NCBI GenBank assembly: GCA_964446115.1
Contig: CAYUNE010000020.1
Coordinates: forward strand, 1-49,145
Reading direction: 5' to 3'
DNA length: 49,145 bases
Source of the DNA: CAYUNE01 sp964446115
GTDB lineage: Bacteria > Desulfobacterota > Desulfobulbia > Desulfobulbales > Desulfobulbaceae
Shown: positions 1-7,170 of the stretch, in pieces
Position numbering within the stretch: the stretch's first letter is position 1
Layout: each line of letters opens with the position of its first letter
Translations under genes and position numbers: made by a program
The notes under the pieces: generated by a model
Databases searched by the model: none
Told to the model about the DNA's origin: nothing
The model's input: only the letters and a program-made list of their open reading frames with translations

Positions 1-57
1 CCTGGGCTTCCGCCTTTTCTTAGGTCATGAGCTCCGGAAGCGGTAGCCGGGGAAGAG

Positions 58-120
58 GCGCCGGGCACCTCCCTGACAAGGAACGTACGGAGTAGTGACT
101 GTCAGGGAGGGGCCCGGCGC
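58..120. repeat. Long imperfect inverted repeat (hairpin) downstream of nhaD
   Basis: Arms at 58-78 and 100-120 are 21 bases each and complementary at 20 positions, with a 21-base loop. The structure lies 86 bases beyond the nhaD stop. On the + strand it is followed by seven A residues, so on the - strand, where nhaD is read, the T-run comes before the hairpin. It is therefore not a textbook intrinsic terminator for nhaD. It may stabilise the mRNA end. No gene was recognised in 1-205. Confidence 0.7.
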
Positions 121-205
121 AAAAAAATATGCGGAAGCAGCTTTGATGCTGATTGATTGCAGGTTCTTCGGTTTTGATCGTCCGGAGCAGGCCGGATCGA
201 CCTGC

Positions 206-1630
206 TTAAAACAGTTTGGAGTTGATGAAGATGTGGGAGTAGATACTGGCGGCGTATCCCAGGGCCACCACCGGGGCCCATTTCAGATGGGCGCCGAAGG
301 TGTAGGTGCCCCGGGCGGTGCCCATGAGCGCTACTCCCGCGGCAGAGCCGATGGAGAGCAGGCTGCCGCCGACCCCGGCGGTGAGGGTGACCAGCAGCCA
401 CTGGCCCAGGGGCATGGGCGGATTCATGGTCAACACCGCAAACATCACCGGGATGTTGTCGACAATGGCGGAGAGCAGACCCACCAGGATGTTGGCGTTG
501 GTTGCGCCCAATCCCTCATACATCTGGTGCGACACCAGTGCCAGGTAGCCGAACTGCGACAGGCCGCCGACGCAGAGAATGACCCCGTAGAAAAAGAGCA
601 GGGTGTCCCATTCCGCCTGGGCGACCCGTTTGAAGACGTCGAAGGGATCGTCGGTGGATTTAAATGCAATGCCCAGGGGCCGGTCATATTCCAGGGCCCG
701 TTTCTCCCTTACCTTGATGTAATAGGAGAAGAAACCCAGGTAGGAAAGCCCCAGCATCATGCCCGCAGCCGGCGGCAGTTCCAGGAAGTTATGGAAGGAA
801 ACGGCGGTGGCGATGGTCAGCAGAAAGAGAAACATGATGCGCTTGGCCCCGAATTTCATGGAGATTTTCTCCTTCATCGCCTCCGGAACCTCGTTGGAGA
901 CGAAGATGCTCATGATGGCCGCCGGTATCAGCCAGTTGAGCAGCGAGGGAATGAAGAGATAGAAAAACTGGGCAAAGGTTGCCTGGCCTTTTTGCCAGAC
1001 CATGAGGGTGGTGATGTCGCCGAAGGGAGAGAAGGCACCACCGGCATTGGCGCCGACGACGATGTTGATGCAGGCAAGGGCAACGAATTTTTTGTTGTCT
1101 TTGGCAACGGCCATAACCACCGCACCCATGAGCAGGGCGGTTGTGAGGTTGTCCGCCACCGGCGAGATGATAAAGGCGAGGAATCCGGTGATCCAGAAGA
1201 CGACCCGCAGGGAAAAACCTTTGGACACCAACCAGGAGCGCAGGGCCTGGAAGACGTTACGTTCGTCCATGGAGTTGATGTAGGTCATGGCCGCGAGCAG
1301 AAAGAGCATGAGTTCCGCATATTCGGTAATGTTGTGCAGAATGGCGCTGTGGACCTCCTCGGCGGGTACGCCGATCTGCCGGTAGGTAAATGCCAGCAGG
1401 ATCCAGATGAGGCCGGCGGCCATCACCACGGGCTTGCTTTTTCGCAGGTGTGTTTTTTCTTCAAAAATTACCAGGGTATATGCCAGGGCAAACAGTACGA
1501 GTGAAATATACCCGAATGTGGTTGTCGTCAGATTGTGCATGGCGTGTGTCGCCGTTTCTCCATGTTCCCCGGCCAGGACCGCGGAAGCGGAGCACAGAGA
1601 TATCGCCAGTGTGCTGAGAAGTATTTTCAT
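206..1630 (-). CDS. nhaD: Na+/H+ antiporter, NhaD family (copy 1)
   Basis: A 474-residue polytopic membrane protein expected to exchange cytoplasmic Na+ (or Li+) for external H+. It opens with a signal-like segment ending near SAVLAG, followed by many hydrophobic segments. The core motifs SPVADNLTTALLMG and NAGGAFSPFGDITT are NhaD/ArsB-superfamily signatures, and length fits NhaD. The ATG at 1630 has an AAAGGAA ribosome site about 8 bases upstream. A close paralog lies at 5647. Together with the SLC13 permease between them they form a sodium-transport block around a sigma-54 activator. Family assignment is strong; ion specificity is inferred. Confidence 0.93.
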   Translation of the reverse strand: MKILLSTLAISLCSASAVLAGEHGETATHAMHNLTTTTFGYISLVLFALAYTLVIFEEKTHLRKSKPVVMAAGLIWILLAFTYRQIGVPAEEVHSAILHNITEYAELMLFLLAAMTYINSMDERNVFQALRSWLVSKGFSLRVVFWITGFLAFIISPVADNLTTALLMGAVVMAVAKDNKKFVALACINIVVGANAGGAFSPFGDITTLMVWQKGQATFAQFFYLFIPSLLNWLIPAAIMSIFVSNEVPEAMKEKISMKFGAKRIMFLFLLTIATAVSFHNFLELPPAAGMMLGLSYLGFFSYYIKVREKRALEYDRPLGIAFKSTDDPFDVFKRVAQAEWDTLLFFYGVILCVGGLSQFGYLALVSHQMYEGLGATNANILVGLLSAIVDNIPVMFAVLTMNPPMPLGQWLLVTLTAGVGGSLLSIGSAAGVALMGTARGTYTFGAHLKWAPVVALGYAASIYSHIFINSKLF

Positions 1631-1723
1631 TGTCGATTTCCTTTGAGTAAAAAATTGACGCGGTATCCCCCGGGGCGGAGGAGATATTCTTGCCCGGAAG
1701 GCGGCAGCCGCCAGGGGACGGAC

Positions 1724-1770
1724 CTCTCCCCGTCCGTTTTCAAAAACGGGCGGGGAGAGTATTTTTTTTT
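1724..1770 (+). terminator. Intrinsic terminator on the + strand, antisense to its neighbours
   Basis: Stem arms 1724-1740 and 1743-1759 pair over 17 positions with one wobble, and a run of nine T follows at 1762-1770. In structure it is a strong rho-independent terminator for + strand transcription, yet both flanking genes run on the - strand. It may stop antisense transcription into the permease gene or end a small + strand RNA. Confidence 0.7.
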
Positions 1771-1780
1771 CACATGGGCC

Positions 1781-3745
1781 TTAGTAGAACATGTAGAGCA
1801 TCCCGATGAGAACGGCGAGGAAGAGAATGGTCATGCCGAATCCGGCCTTGGCGTAGTCAACCGTCCTGTAGCCGCCGGGACGCATGATCAGGGCGTTGAC
1901 CTGATGGGTGGGCAGCACAAAGGTATTGGACGCCGCCAGGGCGACGACCATGGCCGTGATACGCGGATCGGAACCGGCCTGAACCGCCATGGACATGCAG
2001 AGGGGCACCAGCAGGACGGTGGCCCCGACATTGGATACCACCAGGGTAAAAAAGGAGGTGAGCAGGCCCACCACCAGCAGAAAGACGATGTTGGGTACCG
2101 TGCCGATGGCGTTCATGATGGTGGTGGCGATCCATTCGGCGGCCCCGGTCTTCTGAAAGGCCAGGCCCAGGGGAATCAGGCCGCCGAGCAGAAAGACGGT
2201 CATCCAGTCGACCGATTTGTAGGCCTCGTCCACCGAGAGGACCTTGGTGAGGATCATGCCCAGGGCTCCGGTGAGCAGGCAGACCGAGAGGGAAAGTTTC
2301 ATGGGAAAGCCGAGCAGTTTGGTAATCGGTTCAAAACCCAGGACCAGGCCGATGGCCACCGCCAGCCAGATCACTGCGGTTCTGGCCTTGTCCTCCCGCA
2401 TGATTTCACCCTTGATTTCGGTGGTGAAGGTGAAACACTCTTTATTCTTCAGGGCGTGGAAATGTTCCCAGCGGCCGAACATCAGGATGGCATCGCCGGG
2501 CTTGAGGATGTCCTCGGTAATATCCTTGAAATGACAGGCGCCGTCGCGGCAAAGCACCACGGGGACAACATGATTTCTCTTGCGGAAATGCCGTTTCCGC
2601 AGGGTGGTGCCCACCAGTTCGGAACGCGGCGTGATGATGCCTTCCAGAATTCCGGCATTGTTCGGTGAAAAATCCTCGGCAAAGATGTCCAGATCCTCCT
2701 TGAGGGTCCAGCCGAGTTCTTCGGCGCATTGTTTGACGTGGGCGTGATTACCCACCATGGCCACCGTTTCTCCGGACTGGATCAGCTCGTCGCGGGTGGG
2801 GGCGAAGTTCTTGTAGTTGGACGACGGCATGTAGACGCCGGCGATGGTGACGTGGAAGCGGCTGCGGACGTGCAGTTCCGACAGGGTGAACGATCCGAAA
2901 TCCTGCGGTATTTCCAGCTCAAAAATTCCGGCAACCTCCTGATAGGTGTCGGCGATGGAAGAGGGGAGCAAGGCGCTGTCTTCCTGTCCGCCACCTTTCG
3001 GCAGGATGAGACGTCCGAGAATAATGAAGTAGATGATGGCGGCGCTGACCAGGGCAACGCCGATGGGCGTCTGGGTAAAGAGTCCCAGGGGTTCCACCTC
3101 GACCCCCAGCAGACCGAGGTTGTTTGACTGCTCGATGAGATCGTTGAGCAGAATGGTGGGGCTTGCCCCCACCAGGGTGATGGTGCCGCCGATGATGGCG
3201 CAGAATCCCATGGGCATGAGAATGCGCGACACCGGAATACCCGTCTGTTTGCCGATGCGGATGGCGGCGGGCATGAAGAGCGCGGCGGCGCCGATATTCT
3301 GCATGAAACTTGAAATAAAGGCAACGGTGGCCGAAATGAGCGTCATGATCCGGCTTTCCGATTTTCCGGCGATCTTGAGAATATTTCTGGCCAGGATGTT
3401 CATGCAGCCGGTCTTGTCCAGGCCGGCGCCGATAATAATGACGGCAATGATGGAAACAACGGCATTACTGGAAAGTCCGCTGATCGCCTCCTTGGGCGTG
3501 ACAACGCCGAGAATGGGAAGAATGACCATCATGATCCAGCCGACCACGTCGACCCGCACCCACTCGAAGATAAACATCAAAATGGCCAGGCCGAGCACGG
3601 CCATGACAATTCCCATCTGCGGAGTGAAGGCGATTTTTTCGGTTGCTGCAGCGGTTTCGGCGGCCATGGAAGTTCCATAGGCCGCGAAGGTCGCCAGCAG
3701 GAACAGGATCAGGCCCCAGAGAAATTTGTGCTTCTTCATACTCAT
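1781..3745 (-). CDS. SLC13/DASS-type permease with central TrkA-C domains
   Basis: A 654-residue inner-membrane transporter. It begins with a signal-like hydrophobic segment (residues 8-28), then a first membrane half, two cytoplasmic RCK_C/TrkA-C regulatory domains at roughly residues 275-445, and a second membrane half. SLC13/ArsB-like permeases with this layout move anions such as sulfate or dicarboxylates with Na+; the substrate here cannot be read from sequence. The start at 3745 was chosen because AGGAGG lies at 3753-3758; an in-frame extension to 3889 lacks a ribosome site and overlaps the promoter region. A sigma-54-type promoter sits at 3884-3900, and the divergent activator gene at 4152 is the likely regulator. 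In a sulfur organism, Na+-coupled sulfate transport is a reasonable but unproved idea. Confidence 0.85.
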   Translation of the reverse strand: MSMKKHKFLWGLILFLLATFAAYGTSMAAETAAATEKIAFTPQMGIVMAVLGLAILMFIFEWVRVDVVGWIMMVILPILGVVTPKEAISGLSSNAVVSIIAVIIIGAGLDKTGCMNILARNILKIAGKSESRIMTLISATVAFISSFMQNIGAAALFMPAAIRIGKQTGIPVSRILMPMGFCAIIGGTITLVGASPTILLNDLIEQSNNLGLLGVEVEPLGLFTQTPIGVALVSAAIIYFIILGRLILPKGGGQEDSALLPSSIADTYQEVAGIFELEIPQDFGSFTLSELHVRSRFHVTIAGVYMPSSNYKNFAPTRDELIQSGETVAMVGNHAHVKQCAEELGWTLKEDLDIFAEDFSPNNAGILEGIITPRSELVGTTLRKRHFRKRNHVVPVVLCRDGACHFKDITEDILKPGDAILMFGRWEHFHALKNKECFTFTTEIKGEIMREDKARTAVIWLAVAIGLVLGFEPITKLLGFPMKLSLSVCLLTGALGMILTKVLSVDEAYKSVDWMTVFLLGGLIPLGLAFQKTGAAEWIATTIMNAIGTVPNIVFLLVVGLLTSFFTLVVSNVGATVLLVPLCMSMAVQAGSDPRITAMVVALAASNTFVLPTHQVNALIMRPGGYRTVDYAKAGFGMTILFLAVLIGMLYMFY

Positions 3746-3883
3746 GTTTGTTTCCTCCTTTGCGCAAAAAATTAAAAAAGCCCCGTTATCACCGGGTCTT
3801 GTTACCTTCAATTCCGGATTTCCGTTCAGAGTGGATCGCTTGTAAACCGCTGTTTGCCGTCTCTCTGGAAAAATAAAAGAGAA

Positions 3884-3900
3884 ATGCAAGAATTACGCCT
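3884..3900 (-). promoter_or_regulatory. Candidate sigma-54 promoter for the SLC13 permease
   Basis: Read on the - strand the sequence is AGGCGTAATTCTTGCAT. It has the obligatory GG and GC dinucleotides with 10 bases between them and a perfect TTGCA -12 element. It lies about 140 bases before the permease ATG and directly faces a sigma-54 activator gene, which strengthens the call. The transcription start would be near 3875. Confidence 0.65.
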
Positions 3901-4151
3901 GATTATTGTTTTCTTTGCATGACCTTTATTCTTAATACGTTAGCAGGTTGAGCGCCATGAAAAAGGAAAGGGGATGATAAATCAATTGATGCAATTTGAA
4001 ACGTTTACTATAGTTGCCGGGGTGACCGGTTTTTTCCGCGATTCTGGAATGTTCGATATTTTCGTTAGATAAGTGTGATTGATGGTTTTTATCATTTTCT
4101 TTTGTCTGCCGTTGCATGATGAAACATAGTTGCACGATGTAACGCAAAGTT
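3901..4151. promoter_or_regulatory. Intergenic control region with tandem near-palindromic operators
   Basis: This AT-rich stretch lies between the permease and the activator. Two tandem copies, GTTGCATGATGAAAC at 4111-4125 and GTTGCACGATGTAAC at 4129-4143, share 13 of 15 bases, repeat with an 18-base period, and each is an imperfect dyad around a 3-base centre. A weaker relative may sit near 3988-4002. Their position 210-260 bases upstream of the sigma-54 promoter fits activator binding sites. Because they also abut the activator's start codon, autoregulation is likely. Confidence 0.5.
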
Positions 4152-5552
4152 GTGGCGGTGAAAAAAAAAGAGATTCATATTCAGATTATCGATCCGGATG
4201 ATATCAACCGGAGAAATATGCGTCATCTGCTGGAGCGCGAAGGCTACCGCACCTGGAGCGGCATCCGCGGCAGCGACGCCCTCAAAGAGCTCAGGCAACG
4301 TTTTTTTCACATCATGCTCTGCAATCTGCAGACCGCGGATCTGGACGGTATCGAGCTCATGCGGCGGGCCAAGGGGCTGCGGCCGGATATCGAGGTTATT
4401 TTCGTCACCGAGCGGGCAACCGTCGATACCGCGGTGCAGGCCATGATGGCCGGGGCATTCTCCTATCTGCCCCGGCCGTTTTCCATTACCTATTTTTTCG
4501 ATCTCATCGACAAGGCCCTGGAAAAGACCACCCGGCGCTGGGAGATCAGCCGGCGTCTCCAGGAGCTCCGCCGCCGGAAGGGGATTCAGTTCGTCGGCCG
4601 GTCCGCCAATATCGTTGAACTCAAAAGCGAGATTGCCGAAATCGCCCAGCTCGACTGCAACGTCCTGATCACCGGTGAGACAGGAACCGGCAAGGAGCTG
4701 GTGGCATCGACCATCCACGCCCTGAGCCAGCGGGCAAAGCAGCGCTTTTTGCCCATCAACTGCAGCGCGCTGACGCCGGATTTGATGCTCAACGAACTCT
4801 TCGGACACGAAAAGGAGGCCTTCACCGGGGCCAGCAAGTTTCGCACAGGCCTGTTCGAGTCCGCCAACGGCGGTATTATCCTGCTGGATGAAATCGGCGA
4901 AATGCCCATGATCATGCAGGCCAAACTGCTCCGGGTGCTGCAGGAAAAGAAGATTATCAGGGTTGGAGGAACCAGGCAGATCGACGTGGATATCAGGTTT
5001 CTGGCCGCCACCAACCGGGACCTCCACAAGGAGGTCAAAAACAAGAATTTCAGGCAGGATCTCTTCTACAGGATCAACGTTGTTTCCATCGAAATACCGC
5101 CGCTGCGCCGGCGCCGCGACGACATTCCCCTGCTCATCGAGCATTTTCTGGCAAAATATCTTCTTCCCGAACACCGCATCAAATGTGTTTCCCCCGAGGC
5201 CCTGGAGATCCTGATGCACTATGACTACCCCGGCAATGTCCGGGAGCTGGAAAACATCATCGAGCGTTCCCTGGCCATGTGCCACGGCCGTGAAATCCAG
5301 CCCCGCCACCTGCCGCCGGAGCTTTCCGGGTCGCGGGCAATGCTCATCCCTCCCGTGCGGGATGATCTGGTGGCCGTGTGCACCCTGCGTGAGCATGAAC
5401 AGAGGTATATTCTCTCCGTTCTTTCCCGGGTTAACGGCAACAAGACCCGGGCCGCGAAAATTCTGGGTATCGACCGGGTCTCCCTGTGGAGAAAGCTGAA
5501 AAAATATGAACAGCAGGGTGTCGATCTTGACGACGGGGCTAACAGAAATTGA
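4152..5552 (+). CDS. Sigma-54-dependent activator with degenerate receiver domain
   Basis: A 466-residue NtrC-family enhancer-binding protein: receiver (about 8-125), AAA+ ATPase (about 147-385), Fis-type HTH at the C-terminus (RAAKILGIDRVSLWRKL). The ATPase has Walker A GETGTGKE (175-182), Walker B ILLDEIGE, and a sigma-54 contact loop reading EAFTGA (222-227), so the first Gly of the usual GAFTGA is Glu. The receiver keeps the acidic pair D16-D17, but the phospho-acceptor position is Asn (N58 in LCNLQTADLDG) and the usual Lys is Arg (R108), so control by Asp phosphorylation is unlikely. The start is GTG 4152 or GTG 4158 with only a weak ribosome site; later starts would truncate the receiver. 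It probably controls the divergent permease and perhaps the adjacent nhaD genes. Confidence 0.92.
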   Translation: MAVKKKEIHIQIIDPDDINRRNMRHLLEREGYRTWSGIRGSDALKELRQRFFHIMLCNLQTADLDGIELMRRAKGLRPDIEVIFVTERATVDTAVQAMMAGAFSYLPRPFSITYFFDLIDKALEKTTRRWEISRRLQELRRRKGIQFVGRSANIVELKSEIAEIAQLDCNVLITGETGTGKELVASTIHALSQRAKQRFLPINCSALTPDLMLNELFGHEKEAFTGASKFRTGLFESANGGIILLDEIGEMPMIMQAKLLRVLQEKKIIRVGGTRQIDVDIRFLAATNRDLHKEVKNKNFRQDLFYRINVVSIEIPPLRRRRDDIPLLIEHFLAKYLLPEHRIKCVSPEALEILMHYDYPGNVRELENIIERSLAMCHGREIQPRHLPPELSGSRAMLIPPVRDDLVAVCTLREHEQRYILSVLSRVNGNKTRAAKILGIDRVSLWRKLKKYEQQGVDLDDGANRN

Positions 5553-5646
5553 TACATCGGTCGATAAGACGGTGGAGACGCCCATGTCTTGAGGAGTTCG
5601 GGCCGGGCAATCCCTTTATGAACCAAAAACAAGAGGAGAGAAAAGA

Positions 5647-7074
5647 ATGTCCGCTGCGTGGAAGATAATAACGATTTTGCAACTGGTGCTCTTCGGTTCG
5701 CCGGCCCTGGCCCTGGCATCCGGCGGCGGCCACAGTCTGGATCTGACATCGCATCCGGTGGGGTATATCGCCCTGCTGATCTTCATCGTCGCCTATCTGC
5801 TGGTCATGGCTGAAGAGTACACCCATATGCGCAAGTCCAAACCCGTGCTTCTGGCGGCAGGTCTCATCTGGATTGGCATTGCCTGGGTCTATGCCGCCCA
5901 TGACATGCCCCATGCCGCGGAACAGGCCATCCGCCACAATATTCTGGAATACGCGGAACTGCTGCTCTTTCTCCTGGTGGCCATGACCTATATCAACGCC
6001 ATGGAGGAGAGGCGGGTTTTCGAGACGCTGCGCGCCAGGTTGGTGAGTTCGGGCATGGGTTTCCGCAAGCTCTTCTGGATTACCGGTTTCCTGGCATTTG
6101 TCATTTCGCCGGTGGCGGACAACCTCACCACCGCCCTGCTCATGTGCGCCGTGGTCATGGCCCTGGGCAAGGATCAGCCCCGATTCGTCGCCCTTGCCTG
6201 TATCAACATCGTTGTCGGCGCCAACGCCGGCGGGGCCTTTTCTCCCTTTGGAGATATTACCACCCTCATGGTCTGGCAGAAGGGGATCGTCCAGTTCGGG
6301 CAGTTTTTCGCCCTCTTTCTTCCCTCTCTGGTCAACTGGCTGGTTCCCGCAGCGATCATGAGTTTTGCGGTGCCCCGCCTGCTGCCCAGCGGCGATTCCC
6401 TGGATGTGAGCATGAAGCGGGGGGGCAAGGTGGTCATGGCGCTTTTCGGGCTCACCATCGTCACGGCGGTCAGCTTTCACAACTTCCTGCACCTGCCGCC
6501 CATGGCCGGGATGATGATGGGGCTTTCATATCTGAAGATCTATGGTTTCTATCTCAAGAAAACCCATGACAAATACGCCGGCGACGTGCCCTATGACGCC
6601 AACAAGGCGGACCAGCGCCTGGGTGATCCCGTGGCCTTCGATGTCTTCAGGAGCGTGGCCCGGGCCGAGTGGGATACCCTGATGTTTTTCTACGGCGTTA
6701 TTCTCTGCGTCGGCGGCCTCGGGTTCATCGGTTATCTTGCCCACGTATCGCATGTCATGTACACCGGCTGGGGGGCAACGGCCGCCAACGTCATGGTGGG
6801 CGTCCTCTCGGCCATAGTCGATAACATTCCGGTGATGTTCGCTGTTTTGACCATGATGCCGGATATGCCCCTGGGCCAGTGGCTGCTTGTCACCCTCACC
6901 GCCGGGGTCGGCGGCAGCCTGCTTTCCATCGGCTCGGCCGCCGGGGTTGCGCTCATGGGCCAGGCGCGGGGTCAGTACACCTTTTTCAGCCACCTCAAGT
7001 GGACACCCGTTATCGCCCTTGGCTATGCCGCCTCCATCTGGGTCCATTTCCTGGTCAACCGCAGTATGTTTTGA
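5647..7074 (+). CDS. nhaD: Na+/H+ antiporter, NhaD family (copy 2)
   Basis: A 475-residue polytopic antiporter closely similar to the product at 206-1630, with identical stretches such as NAGGAFSPFGDITT. An N-terminal signal-like segment (about 5-24) precedes the membrane core. The ATG at 5647 is preceded by AAGAGGAGAG. It follows the sigma-54 activator gene by 94 bases on the same strand, so it may share that transcript or have its own promoter; no sigma-54 element is visible in the gap. A strong terminator follows at 7113. Two NhaD copies in one locus suggest heavy reliance on sodium cycling. Confidence 0.93.
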   Translation: MSAAWKIITILQLVLFGSPALALASGGGHSLDLTSHPVGYIALLIFIVAYLLVMAEEYTHMRKSKPVLLAAGLIWIGIAWVYAAHDMPHAAEQAIRHNILEYAELLLFLLVAMTYINAMEERRVFETLRARLVSSGMGFRKLFWITGFLAFVISPVADNLTTALLMCAVVMALGKDQPRFVALACINIVVGANAGGAFSPFGDITTLMVWQKGIVQFGQFFALFLPSLVNWLVPAAIMSFAVPRLLPSGDSLDVSMKRGGKVVMALFGLTIVTAVSFHNFLHLPPMAGMMMGLSYLKIYGFYLKKTHDKYAGDVPYDANKADQRLGDPVAFDVFRSVARAEWDTLMFFYGVILCVGGLGFIGYLAHVSHVMYTGWGATAANVMVGVLSAIVDNIPVMFAVLTMMPDMPLGQWLLVTLTAGVGGSLLSIGSAAGVALMGQARGQYTFFSHLKWTPVIALGYAASIWVHFLVNRSMF

Positions 7075-7112
7075 CCGCTTGCCGCACCAGCCGGCCGTTT
7101 TCAGGATTTTGA

Positions 7113-7155
7113 AAAAAAGCTCGGGGAGAATCTCTTTTTCTCCTTGAGCTTTTTT
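7113..7155 (+). terminator. Rho-independent terminator after nhaD copy 2
   Basis: An A-rich left arm (7113-7130) pairs with a right arm ending in GAGCTTTTTT (about 7138-7155), including two G-T wobbles, so the stem merges into a T-run. It separates nhaD from the ydbH operon. A possible TTG start for ydbH at 7144 falls inside it and is therefore rejected. Confidence 0.7.
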
Positions 7156-7170
7156 CTTTTCTCGTGGACA

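Noticed and set aside
95..1504. Long + strand open frame (469 codons) opposite nhaD
   Set aside because: Composition is low-complexity, Gly/His/Asp/Glu-rich with no family motif; it mirrors nhaD codons, whose protein is clearly conserved.
4092..5585. 497-codon - strand open frame opposite the sigma-54 activator
   Set aside because: The + strand protein has all AAA+ and HTH motifs; the reverse frame has no recognisable domain.
7144..7170. TTG start for the ydbH-like gene at 7144
   Set aside because: It lies inside the terminator stem of nhaD copy 2; the ATG at 7171 leaves a normal N-terminal membrane anchor.
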